Assembly: GCA_903831865.1 (NCBI GenBank)
Contig: CAIKZH010000065.1
Location: 1-39,022, forward strand
DNA length: 39,022 nucleotides
Reading direction: 5' to 3'
Origin: an uncultured Coriobacteriia bacterium
GTDB lineage: Bacteria > Actinomycetota > Coriobacteriia > Anaerosomatales > PALSA-660
This document shows, one piece after another, positions 24,123 through 32,567 of this stretch. The notes below the pieces were generated by a model that worked only from the letters and a program-made list of their open reading frames with translations, did not search any database and had not been told where the DNA came from. Each line of letters opens with the position of its first letter. Within the stretch, counting starts at the first letter, position 1. The translations under genes were made by a program, and so were the position numbers.

Positions 24123-24388
24123 GCGCGGTTTGGGGATTCCGAGCGCTAAGCCAGCAGCCTGGTCGCTCTGGCTACGGGCTGGTTTGGACCGTTGGAACGG
24201 ATATGCTTGGAACCTGAACACGTGTCGCATGACTTCGGATTCAAGCCAGTCCCGGTCGACGCGCGTTGTGCAACAGCTGATGCGACTCCGCGGGTGGGAG
24301 TCCAGTTCGACGTGTTTGGGCGCACGAGTACCGCAGGCGGCTAGCGACAAGCCCTCGACCAAGGGAATCGTCTCAAGGTGGAGATCGC
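24123..24388. other. Gap of 266 bases at the boundary between two base-composition regions
   Basis: No gene, RNA or clear promoter is seen. The forward frames are open for up to about 90 codons but lack recognisable motifs. The stretch separates the lower-GC nonulosonate half from the higher-GC CDP-sugar half. It ends with GGTGGAG, the ribosome-binding site of the methyltransferase. Confidence 0.5.
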
Positions 24389-24922
24389 ATGACGGACATC
24401 CTTGACGTAGGGTGCGGGACCACGAAGCGGCCCGGGGCTGTAGGCATCGACATGAACCCGAGGTGCGGCGCGGACGTCGTTCACGACTTGAACGTGTTCC
24501 CCTGGCCTCTCGACGACGACAGCTTCGACGAGGTGTACGCGGACAACGTGATGGAGCACCTTGAGGACGTCGTCCGCGCTATGGAGGAGATCCACCGAGT
24601 CTCGCGGCCCGGGGCGCTGGTCAAGATCGTCGTGCCCTATTTCCGTTCCCGATGGGCCGCCATCGACCCTACGCACAGGCATCCCTTCGCAGTCGACTCG
24701 TTCGCGTACTTCGATCCGGCCGACCCGATCCACGATCGCTACCGCTACTCCGAGGCGACCTTCGCCATCGAGCGGCTGGTATTCAACGAGACGATCGAGA
24801 TGCGGCCGCTCAAGCGGTTGATCAAGCGCTACGCCGACCGGCATCCGCAGCGCTACGAGGCCCACTTCTCGCAGGTGTGGCCGTTGGACGACCTCACGTT
24901 CTACCTGCGGGTCCTGAAGTAG
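24389..24922 (+). CDS. SAM-dependent methyltransferase, type 11-like
   Basis: 177 residues. The SAM-binding motif I is ILDVGCGTTKRPG (4-16), followed by GIDMNP, a DDDSFDEVYADNVMEHLED segment (motif II/post-II) and RPGALVKIVVPYF. It lacks the variable cap of larger enzymes and resembles the small methyltransferases common in glycan loci. Methylation of a sugar hydroxyl or of a glycan end is a reasonable guess; the acceptor is unknown. It is the first gene of the right-hand block and shares one base of overlap with the glycosyltransferase gene downstream. Confidence 0.75.
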   Translation: MTDILDVGCGTTKRPGAVGIDMNPRCGADVVHDLNVFPWPLDDDSFDEVYADNVMEHLEDVVRAMEEIHRVSRPGALVKIVVPYFRSRWAAIDPTHRHPFAVDSFAYFDPADPIHDRYRYSEATFAIERLVFNETIEMRPLKRLIKRYADRHPQRYEAHFSQVWPLDDLTFYLRVLK

Positions 24923-26175
24923 TGGCTGCCGCCGCCCAGGAGCGGCCCCGCGTCCGCATCCACTCCGACAGTCCGTTCTTCTCCGGTGGCGAGCAGCTCG
25001 TGTCGGTGCTGCTGTCCGACCCGGACCTCGGCTGTGAGTTCGACCTGTCACTGCAGTACCGCGCTGACCCGCGCTACGAGAGCGGCATGCGCCAACGTCT
25101 GCCCCTCGACGCCCGCACGGTCGCCCTTCCCCTGATCGACGAGGCCGCCTGGACGTCAGCGCACTCCGGCCCGCTCGTCGGTCTGGCCAAGGCCTACGCG
25201 CACGCGACGGGCCTCAAGTACCGCTTCATGAGGCGTGACCTGCCCGTGATCCAACAGGCCTTCGAGACCGCGCGCCCCGACATCGTCCACATCCAGGACG
25301 GCGGATACCCCGGGGCGCACAGCTGTCTAGCTGCGGCGGTCGCTGCCAGGAGCTGCGGCGCGCGCACCGTCTTCATGGTCAACAACCTCGCGCAGCCCTA
25401 CGGCGATCGGTACCGGACCTTCGACCGGGGTTGGGACAGGCGTGTCGTCTCCTCCGTCGATCTGTGGGTGACAGGGTCTCGGGCCGCGGGGGCGCGGCTG
25501 CGCGAGGTCCTCGGCGTGCCGGGGTCGGCGCTTCGCGTCGTGCCGAACGGCTTGGACGCGCGACCACCCCGCCTTTCGCGCGACGACGCGCTGGCCGAGG
25601 TGGGCGCCGATGCCCGCCGCGTGGTCGTCGCGTGCGTCGCCAATCTGGAGAGGCGCAAGGGCCAGGAGCACCTGCTTCGCGCTCTGGCGAGTCTGCGTGA
25701 GATGCCCGGGCCCACACCTCAGCTGGTGCTGGAAGGGGAGGGCCCAGACTCGTCGCGCCTCCGGGCGCTCATCGGCGATCTCGGCCTCGGGGGCGACGCG
25801 CTGATGCCCGGTCGTCTGGCGCATGTGCCCGACCTCATGGCTGCCGCGGACGTGATAGTCCTGCCTTCGGTCGACCAGGAGGACTTCCCGAACGTCATCC
25901 TGGAGGCGATGGCCTACGGGAAGCCCGTGATCGCGAGCGCTCTTGCCGGGATCCCCGAACAGGTCGTGGACGGCCAGACAGGAGTGCTGGTGCCGCCGAG
26001 GGACGCGGGAGCGCTTGCGGCGGCGTTGCGCCGGCTCGCAGCCGATCCGACTCTCAGGCACCGGCTCGGCGAGGCGGGTAAGGTGCGACACGCGGCGCTC
26101 TTCACCGCCGGCGCCGCGGCCTCGCGCTGGGCCGACGTCTATCGTGACCTGCTGCCCGGCAGCTCGTCGCGCTAA
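24922..26175 (+). CDS. Glycosyltransferase family 4
   Basis: 417 residues with two Rossmann domains. The acceptor side includes IHSDSPFFSGGEQLVSVL and IVHIQDGGYPGAH. The donor side has VVPNGLDARP, VACVANLERRKGQEHLLRAL and the GT4 nucleotide-sugar motif EDFPNVILEAMAYGKPVIAS (about 320-339). GTG 24922 overlaps the methyltransferase stop by one base and gives a normal-length N-terminal domain; the open frame to its left runs antisense-like through the methyltransferase gene. The enzyme is cytoplasmic or membrane-associated and adds one sugar to the lipid-linked chain. Donor and acceptor are unknown. Confidence 0.8.
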   Translation: MAAAAQERPRVRIHSDSPFFSGGEQLVSVLLSDPDLGCEFDLSLQYRADPRYESGMRQRLPLDARTVALPLIDEAAWTSAHSGPLVGLAKAYAHATGLKYRFMRRDLPVIQQAFETARPDIVHIQDGGYPGAHSCLAAAVAARSCGARTVFMVNNLAQPYGDRYRTFDRGWDRRVVSSVDLWVTGSRAAGARLREVLGVPGSALRVVPNGLDARPPRLSRDDALAEVGADARRVVVACVANLERRKGQEHLLRALASLREMPGPTPQLVLEGEGPDSSRLRALIGDLGLGGDALMPGRLAHVPDLMAAADVIVLPSVDQEDFPNVILEAMAYGKPVIASALAGIPEQVVDGQTGVLVPPRDAGALAAALRRLAADPTLRHRLGEAGKVRHAALFTAGAAASRWADVYRDLLPGSSSR

Positions 26176-26215
26176 GATGGGCTTCGGTCCGCAGCCGAAC
26201 GGAGAGAGGCTCCGC

Positions 26216-26995
26216 ATGAAGGTCGTCATCCTGTGCGGCGGCAAGGGCACCCGGCTGGCGGAAGAGACCGTCGCGCGTCCCAAGCCGATGGTCGAGATAG
26301 GCGGCAAGCCGATGCTGTGGCACATCATGAAGTACTACGCCGCCTTCGGGTTCAACGACTTCGTGCTCGCGCTCGGTTACAAGGCGGGCTACATCAAGGA
26401 CTTCTTCTACCACTACCGGCTCACCTCGGCGGACTTCACCATCACGCTGGACCCGAACGTCGACCCGGTGATTCACGGCTCCGCCGAGCGAGACCCTTGG
26501 AAGATCACGTGCGTCGACACCGGCGAGGAGACGCTGAAGGGCGGGCGGATCAAGCGGGTCGAGGAGCACCTCGATGGCGAGCCCTTCATGCTCACCTACG
26601 GCGACGGTGTCGCCGACATCGACCTTCGCAAGCTTCTCGAGTCCCATCGCGTCACAGGTGGCATCGGCACGGTCACCGGCGTGCGACCTCCCTCGCGTTT
26701 CGGCGAGATGGTCCTCGACGGGGACAAGGTCGTGTCCTTCGAGGAGAAGCCGCAGCTGGCCCAAGGCGTGATCAACGGCGGCTTCTTCGTCTTCGAGCCC
26801 GCCTTCCTCGACTACCTCACTACCGATGAGGACTGCGACCTGGAGTTCGGCGCCCTTCAGAAGTTGGCTGGCGACGGGCAGCTGCACCTCTACCGCCACG
26901 ACGGGTTCTGGCAGTGCATGGACAACGTGCGGGAGCGCGACTACCTCGAGTCTCTCTACGAGTCCGGCGAGGCGCCATGGAAGGTCTGGAAGTGA
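26216..26995 (+). CDS. rfbF: Glucose-1-phosphate cytidylyltransferase
   Basis: 259 residues, the usual RfbF size. It opens MKVVILCGGKGTRLAEET and has RPKPMVEIGGKPMLWHIMK, YKAGYIKDFF, FMLTYGDGVADIDL, RFGEM and GFWQCMDN, all characteristic of RfbF/DdhA. It makes CDP-glucose from CTP and glucose-1-phosphate. GGAGAGAGG lies about nine bases upstream of the ATG. The next gene (CDP-glucose dehydratase) overlaps by four bases, confirming the pathway. Confidence 0.92.
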   Translation: MKVVILCGGKGTRLAEETVARPKPMVEIGGKPMLWHIMKYYAAFGFNDFVLALGYKAGYIKDFFYHYRLTSADFTITLDPNVDPVIHGSAERDPWKITCVDTGEETLKGGRIKRVEEHLDGEPFMLTYGDGVADIDLRKLLESHRVTGGIGTVTGVRPPSRFGEMVLDGDKVVSFEEKPQLAQGVINGGFFVFEPAFLDYLTTDEDCDLEFGALQKLAGDGQLHLYRHDGFWQCMDNVRERDYLESLYESGEAPWKVWK

Positions 26996-28071
26996 CGCTG
27001 TCCGAGACGTTCACCGGCAGGACCGTGCTGGTCACCGGGCACACCGGCTTCAAAGGGTCCTGGCTCACACAATGGCTCGTGAGCGCCGGGGCCCGGGTGG
27101 TGGGCCTGGCGCTTGAGCCGTACACCGAGCGTGACAACTTCGTCGTATGCGGCGTGGCGAAGGACATCGCCGAGTCCGCGGTCATCGACGTGAGGGACGG
27201 CGCAGGTGTCGCCGCCTTCGTGGCGAGGCATCGTCCAAGCGTGGTGTTCCATCTCGCGGCGCAGCCGCTCGTGCGACTGTCGTACGAGCAGCCGGCGCAG
27301 ACCTTCGAGACGAACGTCGTGGGCTGCTGCAACGTGCTCGACGCGGTGCGCGACTGCGACAGCGTCGAGGCGTGCGTGGTCATCACCTCGGACAAGTGCT
27401 ACCGCAACAACGAGTGGGTGTGGGGTTATCGAGAGACTGACACTTTGGGCGGTCACGATCCTTACTCGGCCAGCAAGGCCGCGCAGGAGATCGTCGTCTC
27501 CGCCTACCGGGACTCGTTCTTCGCCTCCGACGGACGCCACCTTGCCTCGGTGCGCGCCGGCAACGTCATCGGAGGAGGCGACTGGGCGGCCGATCGCATC
27601 GTGCCGGACGCCGTCCGCGCGCTGATGGAGGCGACTGCGGTGCCGGTGCGCAACCCCGCATCGACGCGGCCCTGGCAGCACGTGCTGGAGCCGCTCGGCG
27701 GCTACCTGCTTCTGGCCGCCCGCATGCTCGCGGAGCCGGGTGTCTTCGACGACGCGTTCAACTTCGGCCCCGCGTCCGACGCCGCCATCACCGTGGGGGA
27801 CCTCACCGACCGGGTAGTGGCGGCCTGGGGGAGCGGATCCTGGGAGCGGGCGGGCGAGCCGGTGGCCGTGCATGAGGCCGGTTGGCTGGCGCTCGACTGC
27901 AGCAGGGCGCAGCGGCTGCTCGGCTGGCGGCCGCTGCTCAGCATCGACGAAGCGGTCGGCTGGGCCGTCGAGTGGTACCGCGCGCACGCGGAAGGCGCCG
28001 ACTGTCGCGCCGTGGTGGATCGCCAGATCGCTGAGTACGAGCGGCGAGCGGACGCCGCCTGGAAGGCGTGA
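26992..28071 (+). CDS. rfbG: CDP-glucose 4,6-dehydratase
   Basis: 359 residues, the family length. VTGHTGFKGSWLTQWL (14-29) is the RfbG-specific variant of the NAD motif. ITSDKCYRNNEWVWGYRETD and the catalytic Y158-SAS-K162 follow, with GNVIGGGDWAADRIVPD further on. It converts CDP-glucose to CDP-4-keto-6-deoxyglucose, the branch point to 3,6-dideoxyhexoses, branched sugars and 6-deoxyhexoses. GTG 26992 overlaps the rfbF stop (GTGA); ATG 26977 would add five residues. No RfbH-type 3-dehydrase is present in the window, so the product is probably not a 3,6-dideoxy sugar unless rfbH lies elsewhere. Confidence 0.9.
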   Translation: MTLSETFTGRTVLVTGHTGFKGSWLTQWLVSAGARVVGLALEPYTERDNFVVCGVAKDIAESAVIDVRDGAGVAAFVARHRPSVVFHLAAQPLVRLSYEQPAQTFETNVVGCCNVLDAVRDCDSVEACVVITSDKCYRNNEWVWGYRETDTLGGHDPYSASKAAQEIVVSAYRDSFFASDGRHLASVRAGNVIGGGDWAADRIVPDAVRALMEATAVPVRNPASTRPWQHVLEPLGGYLLLAARMLAEPGVFDDAFNFGPASDAAITVGDLTDRVVAAWGSGSWERAGEPVAVHEAGWLALDCSRAQRLLGWRPLLSIDEAVGWAVEWYRAHAEGADCRAVVDRQIAEYERRADAAWKA

Positions 28072-28103
28072 CCGCGGGGCGCACACGAGCGGAGGTTGCT
28101 GAG

Positions 28104-28553
28104 ATGATCGACGGTGTCACCATCACGCCGCTCGCGCAGTTCCACGACGAGCGCGGCAAGATCATGAAGATGCTCACCCGCGACGACCCGGTGTTCCGGG
28201 AGTTCGGCGAGATCTACTTCTCGAGCGTCTATCCGGGCGTCGTGAAGGGCTGGCATCTTCATCGCGAGATGTGGCTGAACTACGCCGTCCCCTTCGGGCG
28301 CATCAAGTTCGTTCTGTTCGACGAGCGGGAGGACTCACCGACGCGCGGCGAGATCCAGGAGATCTTCATGTCTCCGGAGAACCACGTGCTGGTCACGATT
28401 CCTCCGGGCGTCTGGAACGGCTTCAAGGGCCTGGGCTCGGAGCCGGCGATAGTCGCCAACTGCGCGACGAGGCCCCACGACCCGGCCGAGATCTCCCGTC
28501 GCGACCCTCACGACAGCTCGATCCCCTACGACTGGGCGCGGCATGACGGCTGA
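28104..28553 (+). CDS. RmlC-like cupin sugar epimerase
   Basis: 149 residues with the RmlC fold, shorter than true RmlC (about 180). Landmarks are FHDERGKIMKML, GEIYFSSVYPGVVKGWHLH (with the conserved histidine), and VTIPPGVWNGFKGLG then CATRPHDPAE. Relatives epimerise C3 and/or C5 of NDP-4-keto-6-deoxy sugars. Here it follows rfbG, so it likely acts on CDP-4-keto-6-deoxyglucose. ATG 28104 with GGAGG upstream is preferred to GTG 28068. It overlaps the next gene by 11 bases. Confidence 0.8.
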   Translation: MIDGVTITPLAQFHDERGKIMKMLTRDDPVFREFGEIYFSSVYPGVVKGWHLHREMWLNYAVPFGRIKFVLFDEREDSPTRGEIQEIFMSPENHVLVTIPPGVWNGFKGLGSEPAIVANCATRPHDPAEISRRDPHDSSIPYDWARHDG

Positions 28554-29484
28554 GGCGCGGCCGGATCGCGCTACGCTCCTCGACGGAGCCCGCGTTCTCG
28601 TCACGGGCGCGACGGGGTTCATAGGCAGGCGTCTGGTGGACCGTCTATTGCGCGCCGGCGCCGAGGTGCACGCCATCGACCTGATGCCCGCAGGTGTGGT
28701 CGACGTGCAGGAGCATGTGTGCGATCTCAAGGACGCCGGCGCGACAAGAGCGGCGGTCGAGGCGTCGGATCCGAACATCGTCTTCCACCTTGCCGCCTTC
28801 AAGGAGCGAAGTGCGACGCCGGACGCGTTCGCCAGGGCGGTCCTCGACAACATCACCGGCACACTCGATCTGATCGTGCCGCTGTGCGGGCGGCCCAGTC
28901 TGCGTTCGGTGGTATCGGTCGGGACCGTGGAAGAATACGCGGGAGATGTGCCTCCCTACTCGGAAACGATGCGGGAGGCGCCCGTCTCCGCGTACTCGTT
29001 CTCCAAGACGGCGATGGTGCATCTGGTGCAGACCTTCCACCGCGCGCACGCCCTGCCCGCTGTGATCGTCCGTCCGACCGTCGCGTATGGGCCCGGGCAG
29101 GCCACCGACATGTTCATCCCGGCGCTCATCGCGTCGCTTCTTCGCGGTGAGCGCTTCCATATGACTGCGGGCGAGCAGACGCGCGACTTCATCTACGTGG
29201 ACGACGTCGTTGAGGCGCTCATCGCCGCCGCAACGACGCGTGACGCGGTCGGGGCGGTCTTCAACATCGGATCCGGAGAGAGTGTCACGGTGCGCGAGGT
29301 GGCCGAGCACGCCGAAACGCTCACAGGTGGCACCGGGCTCTTGGGCTTTGGCGATGTGCCGTATCGCGTCGGCGAGTCGATGGCGTACTCGGTCGACACT
29401 GACGCGGCTCGCCGGATGCTCGGCTGGGCCGCCGCGGTGAGCCTCGATGAGGGCCTACGGCGGACTGTGGACTCCTTCCGATGA
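28543..29484 (+). CDS. NAD-dependent epimerase/dehydratase (CDP-sugar branch)
   Basis: A 313-residue extended SDR with VTGATGFIGRRLVDRLL (20-36), VSVGTVEEYAGDVPPYSE, catalytic Y151-SFS-K155 and RPTVAYGPGQATDMFIPALI. It is probably a 4-reductase or epimerase that finishes a CDP-6-deoxyhexose after RfbG and the RmlC-like protein. ATG 28543 overlaps the preceding gene, and its own stop overlaps the next start (ATGA). It cannot be distinguished from GDP/dTDP sugar reductases on motifs alone. Together with the next gene it gives two candidate 4-keto reductases in this block. Confidence 0.78.
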   Translation: MTAEARPDRATLLDGARVLVTGATGFIGRRLVDRLLRAGAEVHAIDLMPAGVVDVQEHVCDLKDAGATRAAVEASDPNIVFHLAAFKERSATPDAFARAVLDNITGTLDLIVPLCGRPSLRSVVSVGTVEEYAGDVPPYSETMREAPVSAYSFSKTAMVHLVQTFHRAHALPAVIVRPTVAYGPGQATDMFIPALIASLLRGERFHMTAGEQTRDFIYVDDVVEALIAAATTRDAVGAVFNIGSGESVTVREVAEHAETLTGGTGLLGFGDVPYRVGESMAYSVDTDAARRMLGWAAAVSLDEGLRRTVDSFR

Positions 29485-30434
29485 GAGTCCTCGTCTCCGG
29501 CGGCCTCGGGTATCTCGGGGCGCACGTCGCCCGGCGTTTCGAGGAGCGCGGCGATGCCGTGCGGGTATTCGATCGCTCGGCGCATGAGGACCAGGCCGGG
29601 TGGGTCGCCGACCACGACGTGATCTTCGGCGACCTGACAGCACCCGCTTGGCTTGCGGGCATCTGCGAGGGGGTCGACCTCGTCGTCCATGCGGCGGCGC
29701 TCAATCAGCAGGCGTGCGCGGCCGACCCGCAGCTCGCGGTGCGCGTGAACGCTCTCGGGACGCGCAATCTGATCGCCAAGGCCGCCGAGGCCGGAGTGCG
29801 CCGCTTCGTCTACCTGTCGACTATCCACGTGTACGGCCGGCTCGCGGGCGCCACGGTGGACGAGACCTACCCTCCACGGCCGGCGACCGACTACGGCGTG
29901 ACGAAGCTCGCCGGCGAGGGCTACTGCCAGGTGTTCGCCGCCGCCTCCGCCCTGCAGGCGGTGTGCCTGCGCCCCGCGAACGGCTTCGGTCCTCCGGTCT
30001 TCGCGAGCGCGGACTGCTGGATGCTCGCAGTCAACGACTTCTGCCGGACGGCCTATCGCACGGGCGAGATCGTTCTGAACTCCCCTGGGAACCAGCGTCG
30101 GGACTTCCTCGCGCTCGCGGACACGGTTCGCGCGATCGAGACCGTCGCGGACGCCCCCGAGCTTGGCGCAGTTGGTGTCGCGGCCGTCTTCAACGCCGGC
30201 GCTGGGCTGTCGCTCACGATCCGGGAAGTGGCACGGATGGCGGCCGAGGTCTGCGGCGAGGTGTACGGCCGGCCCGTGAGGGTTGTCGCGCCGCCGGGCT
30301 CTGAGAACGTCCCCGACGACCCGGCGGTCGACTACCGCTTCGACCGCCTCGCGGCACTCGGGTACGAGCCTGCGACCGATCTTCGGGCGGGCATCCGTTC
30401 CGTGGCCGAGTACGTCGCCTCCCTCGGCGGCTGA
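29481..30434 (+). CDS. NAD-dependent epimerase/dehydratase, second of pair
   Basis: 317 residues, an extended SDR with SGGLGYLGAHVARRF (6-20), LVVHAAALNQQACAADP, YLSTIHVYG, catalytic Y138-GVT-K142 and LRPANGFGPPVFASAD. It is only distantly similar to the preceding enzyme, so a different step is likely, for example C4 reduction versus C2/C4 epimerisation. The start overlaps the previous stop (ATGA). It belongs to the CDP-sugar branch by position; the exact sugar is unknown. Confidence 0.76.
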   Translation: MRVLVSGGLGYLGAHVARRFEERGDAVRVFDRSAHEDQAGWVADHDVIFGDLTAPAWLAGICEGVDLVVHAAALNQQACAADPQLAVRVNALGTRNLIAKAAEAGVRRFVYLSTIHVYGRLAGATVDETYPPRPATDYGVTKLAGEGYCQVFAAASALQAVCLRPANGFGPPVFASADCWMLAVNDFCRTAYRTGEIVLNSPGNQRRDFLALADTVRAIETVADAPELGAVGVAAVFNAGAGLSLTIREVARMAAEVCGEVYGRPVRVVAPPGSENVPDDPAVDYRFDRLAALGYEPATDLRAGIRSVAEYVASLGG

Positions 30435-30441
30435 GCCCGGC

Positions 30442-31338
30442 ATGGCGCCCCGGTTCTCCGTCATCATGCCGACGCATCAGGCCGCGGCCTTCATCGAACG
30501 GACCGTGCAGTGCGTGCTCGATCAGACCTGCGCGGACTGGGAGCTTGTGGTGGTGGACAACGGCTCCACCGATGGCACCGAGGCCATCGTGCGGGCATTC
30601 GACGACGTGCGCATCCGATACCGGTGGCAGCAGGACTCGGGACTGCCGGCGAACTCGCGCAACGTGGCGATCCGTATGGCGGCCGGCGACTTCCTCGCGT
30701 TCATGGACGCCGACGACTGGTGGGCGCCCGACAAGCTGGAACGGGTGGCCGCGGCCCTCGACGACGATCCCGCGATCGATCTCGTGTGTCACGACATGGA
30801 CGTCGTCGACCCCCAGGGACGAGTGCTCGGCAAGCGGTCGTACTCTCTCGACGAGCGCGACGCCTATACGCAGCTCCTCTACCGGGGCTGCTTCCTGACG
30901 ACGTCGGCGACCACTCTGCGCTGCTCGCGCGCGCGGGAAGTGGGACTCTTCGACGAGCATCCCGACTTCCGCACCGTGGAGGATTTCGATCTCTGGCTCA
31001 AGGTGGCGCGGGCCGGCGGTCGCTTCCGGCTGCTGAACGAGACGCTCGGCGCGTACCTCGTGCACCCGGGTGGCGCGCTCGCGTCCGACGTGGAGCGGCA
31101 CTACGAGAACACGTGGACGATGCTGCACACGCATTACCTGCCATTGGCCGCGGCCGGGAGTCTCGACGTCCGCGCGGCTCTTTGGCGCCGCACCCGCTCC
31201 GGCCTTTCGCTGGTCCGGGCGCTCGCGAGGGCCAGGCGGCGGCTCCGCGCCGCCGCGCGTCTCGGGCGGCTGTCATGCGACCTTGCAGGCGACGCCGCGG
31301 CGTACCGTCGCGCCCGACGGGAAGCCGGTCGCCCGTGA
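30442..31338 (+). CDS. Glycosyltransferase family 2
   Basis: 298 residues of the GT-A fold: FSVIMPTHQAAAFIERTV, VVDNGSTDGTEAIV, the metal-binding DADDWW (about residue 89-94) and EDFDLWLKVARAGGRF. The C-terminus is a basic, arginine-rich amphipathic tail suited to membrane contact. It uses a nucleotide sugar to extend the lipid-linked chain. ATG 30442 lies seven bases after the epimerase stop; a longer open frame upstream runs through the epimerase and is not supported. Its end overlaps the next gene (GTGA). Confidence 0.85.
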   Translation: MAPRFSVIMPTHQAAAFIERTVQCVLDQTCADWELVVVDNGSTDGTEAIVRAFDDVRIRYRWQQDSGLPANSRNVAIRMAAGDFLAFMDADDWWAPDKLERVAAALDDDPAIDLVCHDMDVVDPQGRVLGKRSYSLDERDAYTQLLYRGCFLTTSATTLRCSRAREVGLFDEHPDFRTVEDFDLWLKVARAGGRFRLLNETLGAYLVHPGGALASDVERHYENTWTMLHTHYLPLAAAGSLDVRAALWRRTRSGLSLVRALARARRRLRAAARLGRLSCDLAGDAAAYRRARREAGRP

Positions 31339-32477
31339 ACGCGCTGGATGGCGTCGGCATCCTCTTCGTCAACAACTTCGCCGGACCGGGGCTTGGCGGG
31401 GGAGAGACCCATCTGCTCGCGATCGCTGCGGCCTGCCGCGATGCCGGGATGGGCGTCCACGTCGTGTGCGAAGCGGGTCGCGATCTGGAAGCGGCGGCGC
31501 GTCGTGAGGGTTACGGCGTGCTCGGTGTGCGCTTCCGCGGGACTGCGTCGCTCGCGGCCGTCGCTCGCGTCCGCGCCTACATGCGCGGGCGGGACGTGCG
31601 GATCGTGCACAGCGGCGGGGTGCTGTCGAACTTCGTCGCGCGGACGGCCGTGATCGGTCTGCCGGTCAGGGTCGTGACGACTGTGCAGGTCGAGCTGGAT
31701 GCCGCGGCGCACACACGTGCGGGAAGCGGCGGCGTGTGGCTGCGCAGGACCGTGGAGGGGGCGAGTCGCACCGGCACCGACGTCTTCGTGGCCGTCTCGG
31801 ATGCGATCGCCAGGGGGCTGGTGATCGCGGGCGTCCCTGCCGATCGGGTGACCGTTGTCCACAACGGAGTGGACGCGGATGCGCTCGACCGGGCCGCCGC
31901 GGCCGAGGCACCGGCCGGTCTGCCGGGCACTCGCCCTCTTGTCGGTTGCGTCGCGCGTCTCGAGCGCGTGAAGGGCGTCGATCTCTTTGTGCGCGTCGCG
32001 GGTGTCCTTTCCCGCGACCGCCCCGATGTGAGTTTCGCCGTCGTGGGCGACGGCTCGCAGCGCGCGGAGCTGGAGACGGCCTCGCGAGACGAGGGTCTGG
32101 CGGGTCGCCTCGCCTTCCTTGGCGTCGTCGCCTCGGCGGCGCCGGCGCTCGCGCGATTCGACGTGTGCGTGGTGCCTTCGCGCTCCGAGGGTCTGCCCAT
32201 GGTCGTGCTTGAGGCGATGGCGCTGGCGAGGCCCGTCGTCGCGACCGCGGTCGGCGGCATCCCGGAGGCCGTGGACGACGGCGCGACAGGGATCCTCGTT
32301 CGGCCCGAGGACCCGGAGGCGCTCGCGGCGGCGATCGGCTCCCTGCTCGACGACCGCGAACGCGCGTCGGCGATGGGTCGGGCCGGTCGCGAGCGGGTGG
32401 GTGCCCGCTTCTCGGCCGACGAGCAGCGCCGGCGCTATCTGGAGATCTTCGCCGGCCTGCTGAAGGACGGCGCCTGA
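31335..32477 (+). CDS. Glycosyltransferase family 4
   Basis: 380 residues: ILFVNNFAGPGLGGGETHLL (acceptor loop), IVHSGGVLSNFVARTAV, VVHNGVDADAL, VGCVARLERVKGVDLFVRVA and the donor motif SRSEGLPMVVLEAMALARPVV. GTG 31335 overlaps the GT2 stop. Both proteins probably act in sequence on the growing oligosaccharide. Donor specificity is not visible. Confidence 0.85.
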   Translation: MNALDGVGILFVNNFAGPGLGGGETHLLAIAAACRDAGMGVHVVCEAGRDLEAAARREGYGVLGVRFRGTASLAAVARVRAYMRGRDVRIVHSGGVLSNFVARTAVIGLPVRVVTTVQVELDAAAHTRAGSGGVWLRRTVEGASRTGTDVFVAVSDAIARGLVIAGVPADRVTVVHNGVDADALDRAAAAEAPAGLPGTRPLVGCVARLERVKGVDLFVRVAGVLSRDRPDVSFAVVGDGSQRAELETASRDEGLAGRLAFLGVVASAAPALARFDVCVVPSRSEGLPMVVLEAMALARPVVATAVGGIPEAVDDGATGILVRPEDPEALAAAIGSLLDDRERASAMGRAGRERVGARFSADEQRRRYLEIFAGLLKDGA

Positions 32478-32567
32478 GCGCCGCGACATGCGAGAATACG
32501 GCGACGGTCTCTCTTGGCGTCGGAGCACTGCGCGGAGAGTCGCGCCCGTCCGGGAGGGGATGCGCGA

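Noticed and set aside
22988-24217. Long plus-strand frame offset from the acyltransferase
   Set aside because: Arg/Gly-rich and without hydrophobic segments; the alternative frame has an unmistakable acyltransferase-3 sequence with about ten membrane helices.
24130-24405. Possible 91-codon gene in the 24.1-24.4 kb gap
   Set aside because: No ribosome-binding site or recognisable motif, and it overlaps the well-supported methyltransferase start.
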